Under the pieces are notes generated by a model that was given only the letters and a program-made list of their open reading frames with translations, had not been told where the DNA came from and made no database searches. A stretch of DNA of 64,000 nt from Aphelocoma coerulescens (Eukaryota > Chordata > Aves > Passeriformes > Corvidae), in NCBI RefSeq assembly GCF_041296385.1, contig NC_091020.1:27151001-27215000 (forward strand), in the 5' to 3' direction. Within the stretch, counting starts at the first letter, position 1. Each line of letters begins with the position of its first letter. A program made the translations under genes and the position numbers. Shown here in pieces: positions 49,650 through 62,194 of the stretch.

Positions 49650-51524
49650 GAGAATTATAAAGCATATACGTTGGTGGGCAATTGTCCCAGAAACAACATG
49701 CTTCTAGCTTCCCAGGGGATCTATTAAAAATCAAAATGAATAAAAGATAGTTTAAGGAGTAAAAATGAAGCAGGGGGACAAAAGGTTTGTTTTTTAAATA
49801 CAATTTCTACAAGTTTTGGTTCATGGTTCTTGCTAGGAAGCTCCCGCTGTACAGATTGTGAGTGATTGCCATCAGCTGGTGGTGAGCACATCTCAGCAGT
49901 TCACTCTGTAATTATTATTAATTGTTATTACCCACTCCTGTCCCTCTAGATATGTCCTCACTTCCCGTTTTCTTTTTATTTTCAAATGAACTGGGCAAGC
50001 TGTCTGTTCCCAATGGCTTTTTGCTGTCTCCATCTAGGTTGTCTTCTCAGCCTTCTGAAAGCACCACATAAAATCTTCCCCAGCCAGGCACTTTCTCCAC
50101 ATCATCTCAACCTAAGTCTCTTAAGTTTGCCCAATTGCTCTGTTTCCCTTGTGCCCTCCCTCTGCCTTTCCTGATTTTTTTCTTTCCAGCAGTGTCTTCC
50201 CCAGTGCCACCCCAGCTATACAAGGACCTTTCCCACTCTGGCCTTCTCCCTGGCTCACCACCACTGCCACCAAGCGGAGCTCCTGGGAGGAAATACTCAG
50301 CCTCGGCCAGGGTGACGTAAAAACATTCTTGTACTAAATATTTAAAGAATGCAATGAGGACAAAAGCTGAGGGGGGAATTTACCACCAGATTTGATGAAT
50401 TCATTCCGTGGAAAACATCGGGAGGAAAATTGAGACAAGGCAATGTGTGGTCCATGTGCAATGCAGGGCATGGGGCACTATCAAAGCATGAGCTACACCT
50501 CCCACCCCCCTCTCTGGGAGGGAAATGGGTCCTGTCTGCCCCACTGAATGGCTGGGAAAATGGGCAGAAAGGCTGGCAGTCAGCTTTCTGATTCTGCAGC
50601 TTGTTAAATCAGTGTCTTTTAAGTAACTGTTTTGCAGGTGAGGCACACATGTCATGTATTTTAAGCACAAATAGTTTCAGTTCTTCTGTCCTGGATGTAT
50701 TGAAACCTTTGTTCGTGTGATACCATCTCATTGGAGCTATGAATCTCTCGCTCTAGAAATCAGGCAAATGACATCATATATCCATAACAGAAAAACAAAA
50801 CAAAAAAAATCCAAACTGTGGTGTTCAAACACAATGTTTCAAGTCCAGGTTTTGTCATGCTTAATATTCTTGGTGGAAAAGGGAACTCAGGTCTGGAAAA
50901 TTCACAGGTGAACAAAACACCAGCTTGGCCTTTTGACACAAGGCTGTGACTGACCTCACTTGGACAGCCAGGCTGTAAAACTCTGCCCCACAGAGCCAAC
51001 CAGGTCAAGGCTTCTGAAACGGGAAACAGGAGCCTTCTGTGGGAAGCTGACCAGGAGGGAGGACAGGGGTGTGCAGGGAGCTGGGGATGGTGCTGCCTGC
51101 TTTGGGACAGGCTGCTGTGGAGCTTGGCTGGGGGACACTGCCCTGGCACATCAGCTGGGCTGACAGGCGCTGTGTGGAGCAGCCTCCCCCCTCCTGCTTT
51201 TTCAGCGCCCTGGGACTCTGCCGTGTTTGTGCAGGTGGCAGCAGAGAACAGGTTTGCCTTGGCTTATTTTCCTACATCCGACTCTACCAGTCTCCACTTA
51301 CCTGTGTCAATAGGTCAAGCTCTCCTCATGTGCTTCGCTCACCTGATGCAGTGCTGCAATGAGGCCATGGGAGCATGTGGTATGTATTTGTGGAGGGAAA
51401 GTTCCCCTGGTTGGGGACAAGAGAGGGACTCAACTAGAGACAGGGATTCTCCCCAAAACATCTTAGTCAACTGGGTAATGCAGCAGTGAAACACAAAATA
51501 AATACCCACAAAAGCTTTCAATGC

Positions 51525-51752
51525 CCTGAACTTGTGTCAGGGGAAGTTCAGGCTGGATATTAGGAAAAGGTTCTTCATCCAGAGGGTGGTTGGGCTCCGG
51601 AACAGGCTCCCCAGGGAAGTGGTCACAGCACCAAGAGTTCAAGAAGCATTTAGACAGCACATGGTGTGAATTTTGTGGTTGTCCAGCAGCTGGACTTGAT
51701 GATCCTTGTGGATCCCTTCCAACTCAGAACACTCTGTGATTCTGTGATTCTC
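51525..51752 (+). mobile_element. CR1 LINE 3' end
   Basis: Reads ggggaagttcaggctggata, aggaaaaggttcttcatcca, gagggtggttgggctccgga, cttgatgatccttgtggatc, ccttccaactcagaac, and ends in the tandem tail ctgtgattctgtgattct. This is the 3' UTR and tail of an avian CR1 in + orientation, about 230 bp and 5'-truncated. Confidence 0.92.
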
Positions 51753-52914
51753 GTTGCAGGGCCTGAGCCAGTGTTACTGACCTGGTGGTCAGGAATCCTT
51801 CCCAGCTCTCCTACCATGTCCCACCTCCCCTTTCCTTGCCCTCAGCAGAGTTATGGTGCATTATAGCCTGGCAATCTGGCCCCAATCTTTATGGAATAGG
51901 CTTGTACTAACCTGACATATTCATGGCACCATGGGAACCTGACTTCCCAGATGCAGAAGTGAAAGAAGCAGAGGTAGTTTCCGTTTATTCCTTCCTACCT
52001 GTCCCCTTTTACTGCCAGCATGAGGGTCAGTAGAGCCCTGGTGGGTGTCATGGGGGCATGGGAGCAGGCAAGGGAGAAGTGGGGCCACCAGAATCCATCT
52101 TCCACACTGTGAAGATGGTTTTCTTAGGGCTGATCTGCACACAGTTGCATCAGCCATCTGCAGGGTGAGATTTCTAATCAGATACCCAAAGCCAGCAGCT
52201 CTCCCAGTTCACATCAGGCCTGTTCTGGTTAAAGGGCTGCCTGTCAGGAGCAGCACTCAGCTACCTGAACTAGCTTCCTTTAAAGTGAAATAGGAGCATA
52301 CATCAATTTTTAATTAACTGGATCATCTGAATGAGTGGGCACCTCCAAAAGCTTTTTGTGAATGAGAAAGCTGCATAGGGCATGCTGAATTCAGCCTATT
52401 AAATGTTTAAATAATTGCAAGGCAGACTCTTGGACACTATTCCTCAAGGGAACACAGTAAGTATCAGCAGCACAGCCCTGGGTCAGGAGGCAGCTTTCTC
52501 AGCCTAATTTCTTCCCTGTGCCTTAGAAACAAAGGCTCTTGTTTAAAAGCTGTCCTCCCCTTGTTCGTGAGCCTTGTTTGAGGACACGCATATTAGTACC
52601 ACCTTCCTTAAACACTGTCTTGCTGTCTATAGAGAACACAGGAAGCCTGTTTTGTTTGTGGGTTTCTTCTCTGGCTGGGCTGCTTTTGCATTGCAGCTGG
52701 TTTATCTTCGGCAGATAGCAACGTGATCTTGGCAGCAAACTTTCACCTTGAGCTCAGGGGGTGTAGCCACACTGTGTTTTGCACACCTGTGGTGGAGAAC
52801 TAGGAAAATTTTGCCTGTTTGTGTCACTGCTGAGGTGTAACAATCAGTTTCACAGCAGTACTATTAGTGCATTGTAGAGGTCCTGGCTCCCAAGGCGTGG
52901 GCACATTGGAGGGT

Positions 52915-52940
52915 GGGTGTGTGTGTGCATGTGTGTGCAT
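52915..52940. repeat. (TG)n-rich microsatellite
   Basis: gtgtgtgtgtgcatgtgtgtgcatg; interrupted TG repeat in the intergenic region. Confidence 0.75.
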
Positions 52941-55859
52941 GAGCAAGGCTCGAGCTGCCTTGCATGGACTTTAGCATTGAGCAGCTGGCAATCGGACGTA
53001 CTTCACCATTACAATCACAAGTAAAGTTGTTTTGGTGTGCCCAAGTTGAGTTTCTAACCTCCTTATCTACCCTGTTCACTGTTACTTCCCACAACACTGT
53101 CTGTAGGTGGAAGCTGTGGTGATGAGCTTGCCTAGACATGGCTGCACCAAGACATTCATAGGGACTGGTGCTGGTGCTCCCCAAGATGCCCTTGCCACCA
53201 TATGCAGGATCTCTGGAAAAAAGGTAGACCTCAAACAGGTATGCTCAATAGCAGAGCGAGAAGAAAGAACACTGAGACCAACAGCAAGAGCAGCCCAGGT
53301 CTGTCCTGATGCTAATGGGGATCAGCACCACTCCAGCTGAGCAATTCCAGTGCCTGATTCAAATTGGGAAAGATTAACTCAGGCAGGCAGGATATGCTAG
53401 ATGTTAGTCTTCCAAGATATCAGCAAGTCACCCAGGATGCTGTAAACGATCCCAGAAACCTTCTCTTTCATTTTCACTCACAAATTAGCCCGGGGGTGGG
53501 GGACCCCTGAGGAAGGGAGACAAGGGGTATTTTAGTGAGACAGGGTAGGGATTTGCCATTGGATATTCCCCTCCCGTGCCAGGCATAGAAGGCAGCCCAG
53601 CTGCCACAGGGGCACAGAGACCTGGCAGTGCCTTGTGTGACTGATGCCAGGCTGTGTAAGAAATAGATCCAAGACGTCTGAAATAAATGGGTACAACTGT
53701 GTTCATGGGTATTTCCCACCAGCAGGCTGATATCCCTGTGACTGCATGTTCACAGGCTGTGAGTTACATGCTCCTCTGCTTTTCTCTTCCTGCAGAGGCA
53801 GGTGCTGATTCACGAGCTGCTGCTGTAGTTCAGCCATCAGCACATCTCTTCCCAAACCCCTCCCATGGGGTCTGATCTCAAAACCAGCAGTTGGAGTCTG
53901 GTTGAATTGAAAACTACTTGAGCACTTAGGCAAGTTAAAAACCTGTTTGAAACAGCAGCAGATGCAAGCAGTGTGAGGAAGCACTGCATTCTGCCAGCCT
54001 GGTGAAAGGAGAAAAAAACTGAAGAAACCCCTCAGAAATACTGTTGGGGTATATTCCTTCCAGGAGCTGCTCCATCTCTCTGCACTTGGGGCATGTTCAC
54101 ACCATAGCAAGGAATGGCATGAGATCACTTTCATTAATCACTTCTTGTCAGCCAGGCAATGTGGGAAGCAAATTCTGTTTGCTGAAAGCACCATGCAGGT
54201 GGTCTGAGTGGATGTGGCTCAGCAGGAGCAGCGAGGTGTGAGCAGGGAGTTGGGGTGGGTCAGCTGGTACCCAAACTAGAGCCACTGTGGTGTCTTCATT
54301 GCTTGTCATTGTGAATGAGCCTGAAGATGTAGACAGGATAAAGCAGAGTGAAGCTTATGAGGGTTTTGAAGCTCTCATTTTCTCTTATTTGGTCCTGGAG
54401 GCTTTCAGCAAAGACCACCCACTGAAACAAAGAAGAATCACTTTCCTAAAATGCATGGGACCAAGCCATGCCTTCAACCTCTTTCAGTGCCCTTCTGTGA
54501 TCTTGTGGAACCTTTGAATTCCTCTTTACCTACAAAAGGTTTGCTACAGTGCAAAATGAGTTCCCAGAGCAGAAAGATACTCCTTTTCCAAGGGGATATG
54601 GGTTGTTGAGGCTTCAGGTAATGCTTCAAGGTGAGTTGTCATACATGTCTAAAATAACCTTTTCCCATCACTTTCCTCATGTCAGCACTTCCAGAGCTCC
54701 AGTGCATTGTGGCTGCTGTTGTTATGTAACGATTTATGAATGGCTGCAAAGTTCAAAGGCATATTGGCAACCCCAAGTCCCAAAAAGCCAGGAGTCAGCC
54801 CAAGCACTGCCCCATTTCCCAAGACAAAGTTGTTTGCCAACTATTTATTTTCCTGACTTTTTTTTTTATTAGCCCACAAACTTTAGGATCTCTTTATTCA
54901 CCTCCCAGGTTTTTTGAGCTTTTAGGTTGCACTAGTTTAATGGTTTCAATTCTTTCATCCACAAAACCTTGAGGGCTAGGGCCATACTTTGTTTATAAAT
55001 GAAAGTTAAAATTCCCTTGTTTCAAGGAGCTGGGATTTTAGGATATAATCCCCAAAGCATCTAAGTTGTGATAAAATCACAGGAGTTGCCAGCAGTGCAC
55101 AGAGTCTCCTCTGTTTGGAAGAGGAGGTACTGGACTGCAATGAGCTGCAGGTATCACTAGCTACTGTCATTTTAGTGAGTCAAATAAAAATAATACTGTG
55201 GTTAAACATGAGCTCTGCAGGCCTAACTAAAGAAGATAACCTCATCTTTTTCTATCTGCAGTGCTTCACAAAAGCCCTGCCTCTGTAATCCTCTGGATTA
55301 ATGTTCACACTCAAGCACTCTGCCCCAGAAGCCTCTGCATCCCTGACAGAGTGCATTTAAAAGGATAAAGGCTCTCTGGGATGCAGAGGAGGCTGGTGCC
55401 AGCCAGGCATCTCCTGGGACACGTGGCTGTGGCTGCTTCCAAACCAGGAGCATTTCAACCCAAGTAATCCTCCTTTCTTCCCTCTCATTGCTCTTGACTG
55501 TTGCTTTAATTTCAGTGTCGTGCAGCCTTTCACGTAGCCCCCCTCAGCCTGAATCAGATCCCTATTGTCTGTGTTGTCAACACAGCTGTTTAAATCCCTT
55601 CCCCCAAATACCCCTGCTTTCCAGAAAGCTCCTGCCTGCAAGGCCCAGGAGCTGTTCTGAGTTTGCAGCTTTCTGTCAGGTCCTGGGCTGAGCTCAGATT
55701 CCTGTTTGGACCAGCATGAGGTCAAAACAGAAACAAACTCAGGAAAACGCTGCACTTGAGCAAAGCTTGATGCTCCCTGGCTGCCTGCTGGAGGCTGCTG
55801 CAGCCTGAGACTGTCAGGCAATGCAGAGTGAAGTGAATGATTAGCATTATTAAAAATGC

Positions 55860-56065
55860 TTTGCAATTATACAGCACCTTTTCATCTAAAGATTTCAAAG
55901 CTTCGTAGCACTCACACAAAGTTACTTATTATCCCTGGCATTTAGCAGAGTCAGGAAATGCAGGAAAGCAGCTAAGTGACTTGCCTTAGGTCATACAGTA
56001 AGTCGGCGTCAGAGGTGGGAACCCAGCCCCAAAGTGCTGACTCTGTGGTTCATGCCCCAGAGAGA
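55860..56065 (-). mobile_element. Ancient MIR/CORE-type amniote SINE
   Basis: The + strand carries tatacagcaccttttcatct and aaagatttcaaagcttcgta, then ttattatccctggcattta, gctaagtgacttgccttagg, tcatacagtaagtcggcgtc and agaggtgggaacccagcc. This is the reverse complement of the MIR-family core and tRNA-like head (cf. aagtgacttgcccaaggtcacacagc, ggattcgaacccagg). The element is old and diverged. Confidence 0.7.
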
Positions 56066-57599
56066 AGACACACCCCACCTTCCCCTGCAGTGAGAGTGCC
56101 AGGCCGGCTCCTTGGGGTGGGCAGAGATGGGGGAAAGCACTCAGCCCACCTGGAGTGGCAGCACAGCCTGGGCAGTGCCCTGGAGACACCTGGCTGGGAG
56201 CAGCACCCACTGTTCCCAAGCTGTGCTCCGTTCCCCAGGAGCCCTGTGCACATGACTGAGGGGCTGTCGTGGGATCTCTTGTGCCTGAGGCTGCAGTCCA
56301 GCTTGCCTTGGCATGGTGTGGGGTGAGGTGGGTGAGTGCAGCCTGTGATCTGGAGGGCAAGGTATGGTGCCCCTGGGCTGAGCACGGCCACTGCAGCCCC
56401 ATCTTCTGCACGAGCCCTCCAGCCCACTGGCCATACACATATGGGAAGACCATGAGGACCTTCCTCAACAGGGGACGAATCAACCTTGGCACCCAGGGGG
56501 GCACTACTGAGGACCAGAGGTGGTTTTCCCTGTATCAACACTGCAGCCAGGCTGCTGCTCTCCTATTAGCTCTGGCTATGGTAAAGGTGCAGCAGCACTG
56601 GTTCCCTCCAGACCAGGTGGTCCAAGCCTGCCAAGGAGGCTGGATACACATTCAGACACCTGCCAGGACATCAGGAGATGTTATGCTCTTTGGCCGCCTC
56701 AGCAGGCTGGGCTGTGGGAAGCCAAACCTTTGTGCCTTGCAGCAACATAGCTGAAAATGTCAAATCCTTGTATGCTGACACTTCTCTGGCTTCAGTCCAG
56801 TGGTGGGACTTAGGGACAGTGTCCTGTTTTCTGGGAGGAAAGCCAGAAGGAGGGAGAGGAGAGGTGGAGAAAAAAGCAGATGTAAAATGGGGTGAAGAGA
56901 AGCACGTAGACATTTAGACCTCAATGGTCAGGAGAAGGCCTTGGCTGAGGCTCTTGGCCCCGATGAAGTAAAACATCTTGTTAGTGTTTATCACAAAAGG
57001 TGACTGGCACAGTTGTATTTATAAGGTAGAAAAAAATTGGAAAAAGACCAACTAATCTACTTCTGCTCCACCACTGAGCTACTTATTTTTACCCCAGAAC
57101 TATCACGAAAATCCACTTTGGTCAAATTTTTTCTTGGAGTCTTGAGATGCTTGAGGTTTTTAGGCATAAACAGTATCCTGTTCAAAATATTATATCTCTT
57201 GTATGAAGGCAGGTGTGACTGATACAGCTTCAGACTTCCAAGGGGTGTATTTAAATAAATAACAGGAACTAATCCATATAGCCAGATTTCCTTAGGAGCT
57301 TGGGGATTTACATGTCTAAATGTCACTGTGATGAGACTCCAGGACAGGGGATAAAATTCTAGTTAACTTCACTGCAGATAAAACCCAGGCAAGGGGAAAA
57401 GCTTGAAGACAGACGCTGCAGTTGAATGAATTTATACCTCAGAAATGATACTTAGAATGAAGAGTCATTACAAGGAATCATTCTAAAAAGCAAAAGAACC
57501 AATTGGGTATAAAAGCTATGTCTCAAAAGTGAGTCGGAGTTTTGCCTTTTAAAGGACATTAATAAAAAATGGGAAAATGTTTTTTCTTGTTGCATATGG

Positions 57600-58930
57600 C
57601 TGAAGAAAACAGGCAGAAGAACAGATTATAGGGGATAGAGGCTAATATGTGTTGGGCATGGGCAAAACCTGAACTCATACTTTGCTTTAACTTTTGCTGA
57701 GGATGTTAATCATGTGGTTGCAGATGTGAGGGATAATAGGATGGGGGTATGGAAATGTTTGTGGACCGGATAGAAGCAAATCTCAGGGCTGCTTCCTGCG
57801 CTGAAGGCAGAGGAACGGGCTAATCCACATGCCAGAGCTCTGGAAGAACTGGCCCGATGTCTTTAAGAGGTCCCTCAGTCAGGGACAGGAGCACAGCAAA
57901 CCTGTACGGAAGAAGTGAACTGATTTGGGCAAGAAGAGGCATGAAGGTTTCAGCTTAACAGTATGTGGACAGATTCAGAAAAAAATGGTGAAGGAAAGGC
58001 TAGCAAAAGAGAGGGAGGTAAATGGCATGAGATGAAATGGGTTTATCAAACCCATTTATCTTCCTTGGGTAAGGCAAGCTGCAAGCCATTTGCTTAGTGA
58101 AGGAAATGGGGTGAATCTCACCTCTCTGGACTTACACTGCACATTTCATATGAGGTCATGTGGAAAGTTCTTAAGAAAAGGGAGAGGTGATTTTGCACAA
58201 GGTATAACCCCCTAAAGACCTGGTATAAGAGCAGCGGGGCTGTCAGGCTGGAGGGCAGTTACCAGGGGAGTGTTAAACATCACTCTGCAGATCTGGCAAA
58301 GTGCTTTTGTAAATGAGCTTGGCACTAATGTTACTGGAGAACTGGTAAAATTGCTGATGACAGAAAATGTGAAGCAACCTCAGGACAAAAGAAGCTTGAG
58401 ATATTATACAGAGAAAGGTAGATAGCAGAAAGTGGTGGTCATAGGCATAAATGACCAAAGCCTTTCCTACAAGCTCCCTGGCAGCTCACGCTTTGATCAC
58501 CAAGTAGCTGACTTGCCAGTAGTGGAAATAGGAAGTGAGAAATGCAATCCTGGGAGGCACCAGGAGAGGTGCAGCCCAGGCTGCACTGAAGGCTGGGGTG
58601 AGCTTGAGGAGAGGCTATCTCACTTCATTTTGCAAAGCAAATACTCAGAGCATGAGGCTTTCTCTGCATAAATACTCTCAGGAAGGGAAGAAAGAAGAGC
58701 TGATGGTGCTAAGGGCCAGTGCTGGTACAGAATAAATGATCAAAAGGAGGCATCAGACATTTTGATTAGAAGATCGTTACCAACCATTTGACAGTGTGGT
58801 TCTGGAATGGCCTCCCCACTGCAGTCGTGCATGCAAAATATTGAATCACTTTGAGGATGGAACTTGGCAAGGTCACGATAAGGATTGTATCACATGGTGC
58901 CGTTGATAGGAGACCTGATAGCACAGAAGT
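57600..58930 (+). mobile_element. Long, ancient CR1-type LINE copy (about 1.3 kb)
   Basis: Successive blocks follow amniote CR1 order: gggtttatcaaaccc and cttccttgggtaagg (58039-58080), ctctctggacttacac (58121-58138), tgtcaggctggagggcagtt (58240-58260), aatgagcttggcac then aaaattgctgatgacag (58311-58365), aatgcaatcctgggagg and caccaggagagg (58541-58570), gctaagggccagtgctgg (58708-58726), ggttctggaatggcct (58798-58813) and the pre-3' region to about 58930. Frames are broken throughout. The 5' boundary is approximate. Confidence 0.65.
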
Positions 58931-60099
58931 TCCTGCCAGTCCTAAGCACAAAGGTAAATGTTCTGCAACCCTCTGTCCATATAAATATAGAGCATGTGAT
59001 TATATACACACAAAAAGCAGGCACGTGATTTATTAATCATAGGACCTCAGCTTGTCAAATAATAATTACAAGGCAATAACACACCTTGTTTTAATAAATG
59101 GCTCTCTAAGATTTTCTCCCACAGTAAACCAGTAAAAAGGGGCAATTATTCTGAGGTAGAGGTGGCATTTTGTGTTTCTGGTTGTTAGCTTTTAAATGAA
59201 CTCACAGTCTGGAACTCTTAAATCAAATACTCCCATTTTTCCGAACATTTCACAAGTTCAGCCCTTTCCAGTAAAGCGTCTTTTCAGATGCGTGATTGCC
59301 CTTTGTTAAGGCAAGAATGAACAGATGACAACGGCAGCACGGAGGAGACATGCCTGGAACAGTTTTACAGAGCAAACCCGGTGCTGCCGCTGCCAGGAGG
59401 GTGTACTCAGAACCCTGAACAGGGGAGGCTTCTTGTGCAATGCGAGGGGCAAGTCCTGGAAAGCCACGATAGAGACAGGAAGGCAGTGGTTCGGAGATGT
59501 GTTTATGCAAAGCCATGGCAATGGGTGACACTTCAGTCTCCAAGCTCGGGCAAACGCAACGCGACCCCTCTCCACCTTGCAAGGGCGCCCGGCCCCGACA
59601 AGCGCTGCACTCGCAGGTCTGCAGCACAGCCCCGTTCCCAGCCAGCTCTCGGATGGAGCTGCACGAAGATGTTCAAAAGCAGCTCTCATTACTGAGCATT
59701 AAAAAAAGTGAAGACGTGTTTTAGTACCCTTTCAACCTGGAGCTGACGCTGCCTGATGAAGAAGAATGGGTTTGCTGTGCTTGCAGTTCATGTTATGAAG
59801 GCACCTTTGCCGAAGATGCAAAAATAAAAGTGGTCTGAAGGGAAAGAAAGCAGAAGGCCAAGAGACAGGCAACTGAACAGAGCAGATTGATTTAACAGAT
59901 AGGATACATTTTTGCTGTCTGCATTATGTGTGGAAATTCTTATTCCAAGTGACACAGTAACAGACTAGACTGTAATCAAACAGCACTGCTGAGGTGTCAG
60001 GAGCACAGATGCTGCCTATCGAAAATATTTAAAACAGAAAGTAAAACTTTGAAAAATCCGCAGTGGGGAGCACAAGGGAAACGCTCGGTGATGTTTCTA

Positions 60100-60565
60100 A
60101 CCCAAGGCAACTTCTCTCTGCTTTTCACTGCTCTCTCTGGTGCGGGAGGTCGGAAGCCCTGCGTGAGTCACCCCAGCGACAGCTGAGACCGAGCTCGGTG
60201 AGAAGCAAAGGCCGGCAGCAGCCTGGCCAGGGCAGCGCGGAGACACGCGGTGTCTATTGTGCACCAGGCATCGGACGGGGGGAAGGGCTGCTCCACGCGT
60301 TTTGGGGAACTCCAGCCAATGGATTCCTCCCCTGGGTGTTACGGGAGGGCTTGGCCAGCATGTGAGAAAGGGAGGGGAGAGTTTGAAAACAACCCAGTAG
60401 GCTCTAAGGAAGGAAGGCTGCTAGCAAGTGACCTGCTCGCCTCCGTGCAAGCATTTTGCTCCAGGGGATCGGCGACTGTAGGGGTGGAAGCGCAGGAGGG
60501 GCCGGGCGGCTGTGGCGCGGCACAGGTAACCCGGGATGCAGGTGTCGGGCAGCGGGGTCCAGCTG
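60100..60565. promoter_or_regulatory. Small CpG-rich patch upstream of the main island
   Basis: CpG density rises clearly here (gcgcggagacacgcgg, cgcaggaggggccgggcggc, ggcgcggcacaggtaacccg). A donor-like cacag|gtaacc lies at 60523-60532. It may be an alternative upstream promoter or exon of the downstream gene, or just a GC-rich remnant. No coding sequence was recognised. Confidence 0.35.
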
Positions 60566-60619
60566 AACACCCCTCGCTGGCTGCCTCGAGCTGCAAATCC
60601 ACCAGAAACGGTCCAAAGA

Positions 60620-60704
60620 ATTTGGTTTGGGTTTTAGTTTGTTTGGTTTTTTGTTTGGGTTGTTTTTTTGGGTTTTTTTTTGTTTTTTTTTTTTTTTTTT
60701 TTTT
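60620..60704. repeat. T/G-rich low-complexity tract ending in a T22 run
   Basis: ttggtttgggttttagtttg grades into a 22-nt T run (60683-60704). It is an A/C-rich, poly-A-like tract on the - strand. Confidence 0.85.
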
Positions 60705-62194
60705 GCTATGGGAGAAGGAATTTTGCTGTTTTGTTTTTATGGGGATTTTGGTGGCATGTTTGCTATTAATATGTCTGGGGGAGGGAGGGCAGGAGGGAGC
60801 GAGCAGGTCTCTACAGCTCAGAGGTTAGCATGTGATCAGCTTTCTTCTGGCTGTTGCAGGCAGATTTGGGGTTAGAAAGGCAAAAAGAGGCGATGTCTTT
60901 TAGTGGGCTGGTTGATACCATGGAAAAATACAAATGATCTTTCATGCACATCAGCTCTTTTTCAGGTCACAGTGCTTTAGAAATCAGAAAGTATGTGCAG
61001 ATGAGATTTTCAGTGATTGATAACCCAGCTGCTAATAGAGACATTCAGCAGAAGAAAGAAAAAACTCAGTTTTCTTGTCTGGAGGTGTGCTGGATGGTTT
61101 AGGGGTTTTCATCTTGTTTTGACTACTGACCCAGCTTTTAGGCCTCTTGGAAGTGATCCAGTCCTAAACTTCAGCAGAAAATCCTCTAGCAGTTTTCCAC
61201 GGTGTTTTAAAATGTAAAATTGGTATGATGCAGTCATTTTGTGCCATCTTCTCTTGTGGAGGTTCTGGTTACTGTTTCAGTCTCTCTGTCACCTCTTTCC
61301 TCTTTACTGAAAAATCTCTTTAAAGCCCCACTCTCCCTTGCAGGGGAATTTGAATTCCATGATCCATGTTAATCGCTAGAATTTACTTTCCAAATCTCGG
61401 TGATGACACTGTGGTGGTTTGCTTGGTACGCACGAGTCAGAAGAGGTGCAAAGAGCAAACTAGGAACTATTTTTTGATTGATGGGGAAACAACATCTTTT
61501 AGAGTTGCCTCTAGGTCGCGTGTGAAAAAGGTCGTGTGAGCACGTTGTACTGTTCTGACTTGAAAAATCTGCAATTTAGTGTCTTCATGAGCAAGAAAGG
61601 TTTTCTTTCTGTCATTTGGCTGATGGGGAAAGTATCATGAAAACATGGCAATCGTGCTGCACATTCTTTTAACAGATAATTTTGTTTTAAATCTTAAACC
61701 TATTTTGGATGATTTATGCAGAGCCAGGCCAGTAAATTAATCAGAGGCTCTTATACAAGGGAATTTTGGCTCTTACTTCAGCCAGAAGTGTACCAATCTG
61801 GAGTAGAACTATACTGGCAAAATATGTAACAATATGACAAAAGTCAAGTCATAATCTGGTTAACTGAGGATGTTTCTCTTGCTGGCAGCTGGAAAATTCT
61901 GCAATGCACAAGTACCAAAGCAGAAGGGATCTGTATTTGCTTCCCTCATTGCCTGGGCTCTCTGGAGTGACAAATCAGGGAGAGAAAACAAAGGGTGAGC
62001 TGAGTTTTGAAGAGAGACCTGAATGGAGGCAGAACACATGACAATGAGAGGAGACTGTCACCTCTAATTAGGTGTGTGCCCTCAGGCAGTTCACATAAAC
62101 AGGGTAAATGTGAACTAAAACGAGGTGGAAAGTTTGGAAGGCTGTGGACGGACATGCACGGTTTGGCTGTCAATCCTAAACCTGCAGCGTGTTA

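Larger units (their letters stand above)
45713..49670 (+). other. RBM20: RBM20 3' untranslated region (probable extent)
   Basis: Non-coding sequence after the stop. A short form would end after the AATAAA at 45819. A long form of about 3.9 kb would end after the AATAAA at 49644, followed by a GT-rich stretch (ttggtgggcaattgt). A multi-kilobase RBM20 3' UTR is known in mammals, so the long form is plausible, but its exact end is inferred. The region is AT-rich and contains T-rich tracts near 47520-47560 and a (TA)17 run at 49085-49118. Confidence 0.6.
49671..62190. other. RBM20-PDCD4 intergenic region
   Basis: No conserved coding exon was recognised in 12.5 kb. Named contents are CR1 (51525-51752 and about 57600-58930), a MIR-type SINE (55860-56065), TG and T-rich tracts, and GC-richer patches at 56.0-56.7, 59.3-59.65 and 60.1-60.6 kb. 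Open frames up to 192 codons occur in the GC-rich patches on both strands and look like composition effects. Confidence 0.7.

Noticed and set aside
50149..50337. Small Pro/Ser-rich ORFs just after the distal polyadenylation signal
   Set aside because: C/T-rich composition open in several frames; no domain and no sign of a gene between RBM20 and the CpG island.
55986..56754. ORFs of 160-172 codons on both strands
   Set aside because: Mutually overlapping, low-quality composition and partly covering a MIR-type SINE; no family recognised.
60250..60828. 192-codon ORF with a Phe-rich run
   Set aside because: The Phe run is just the poly-T tract translated.
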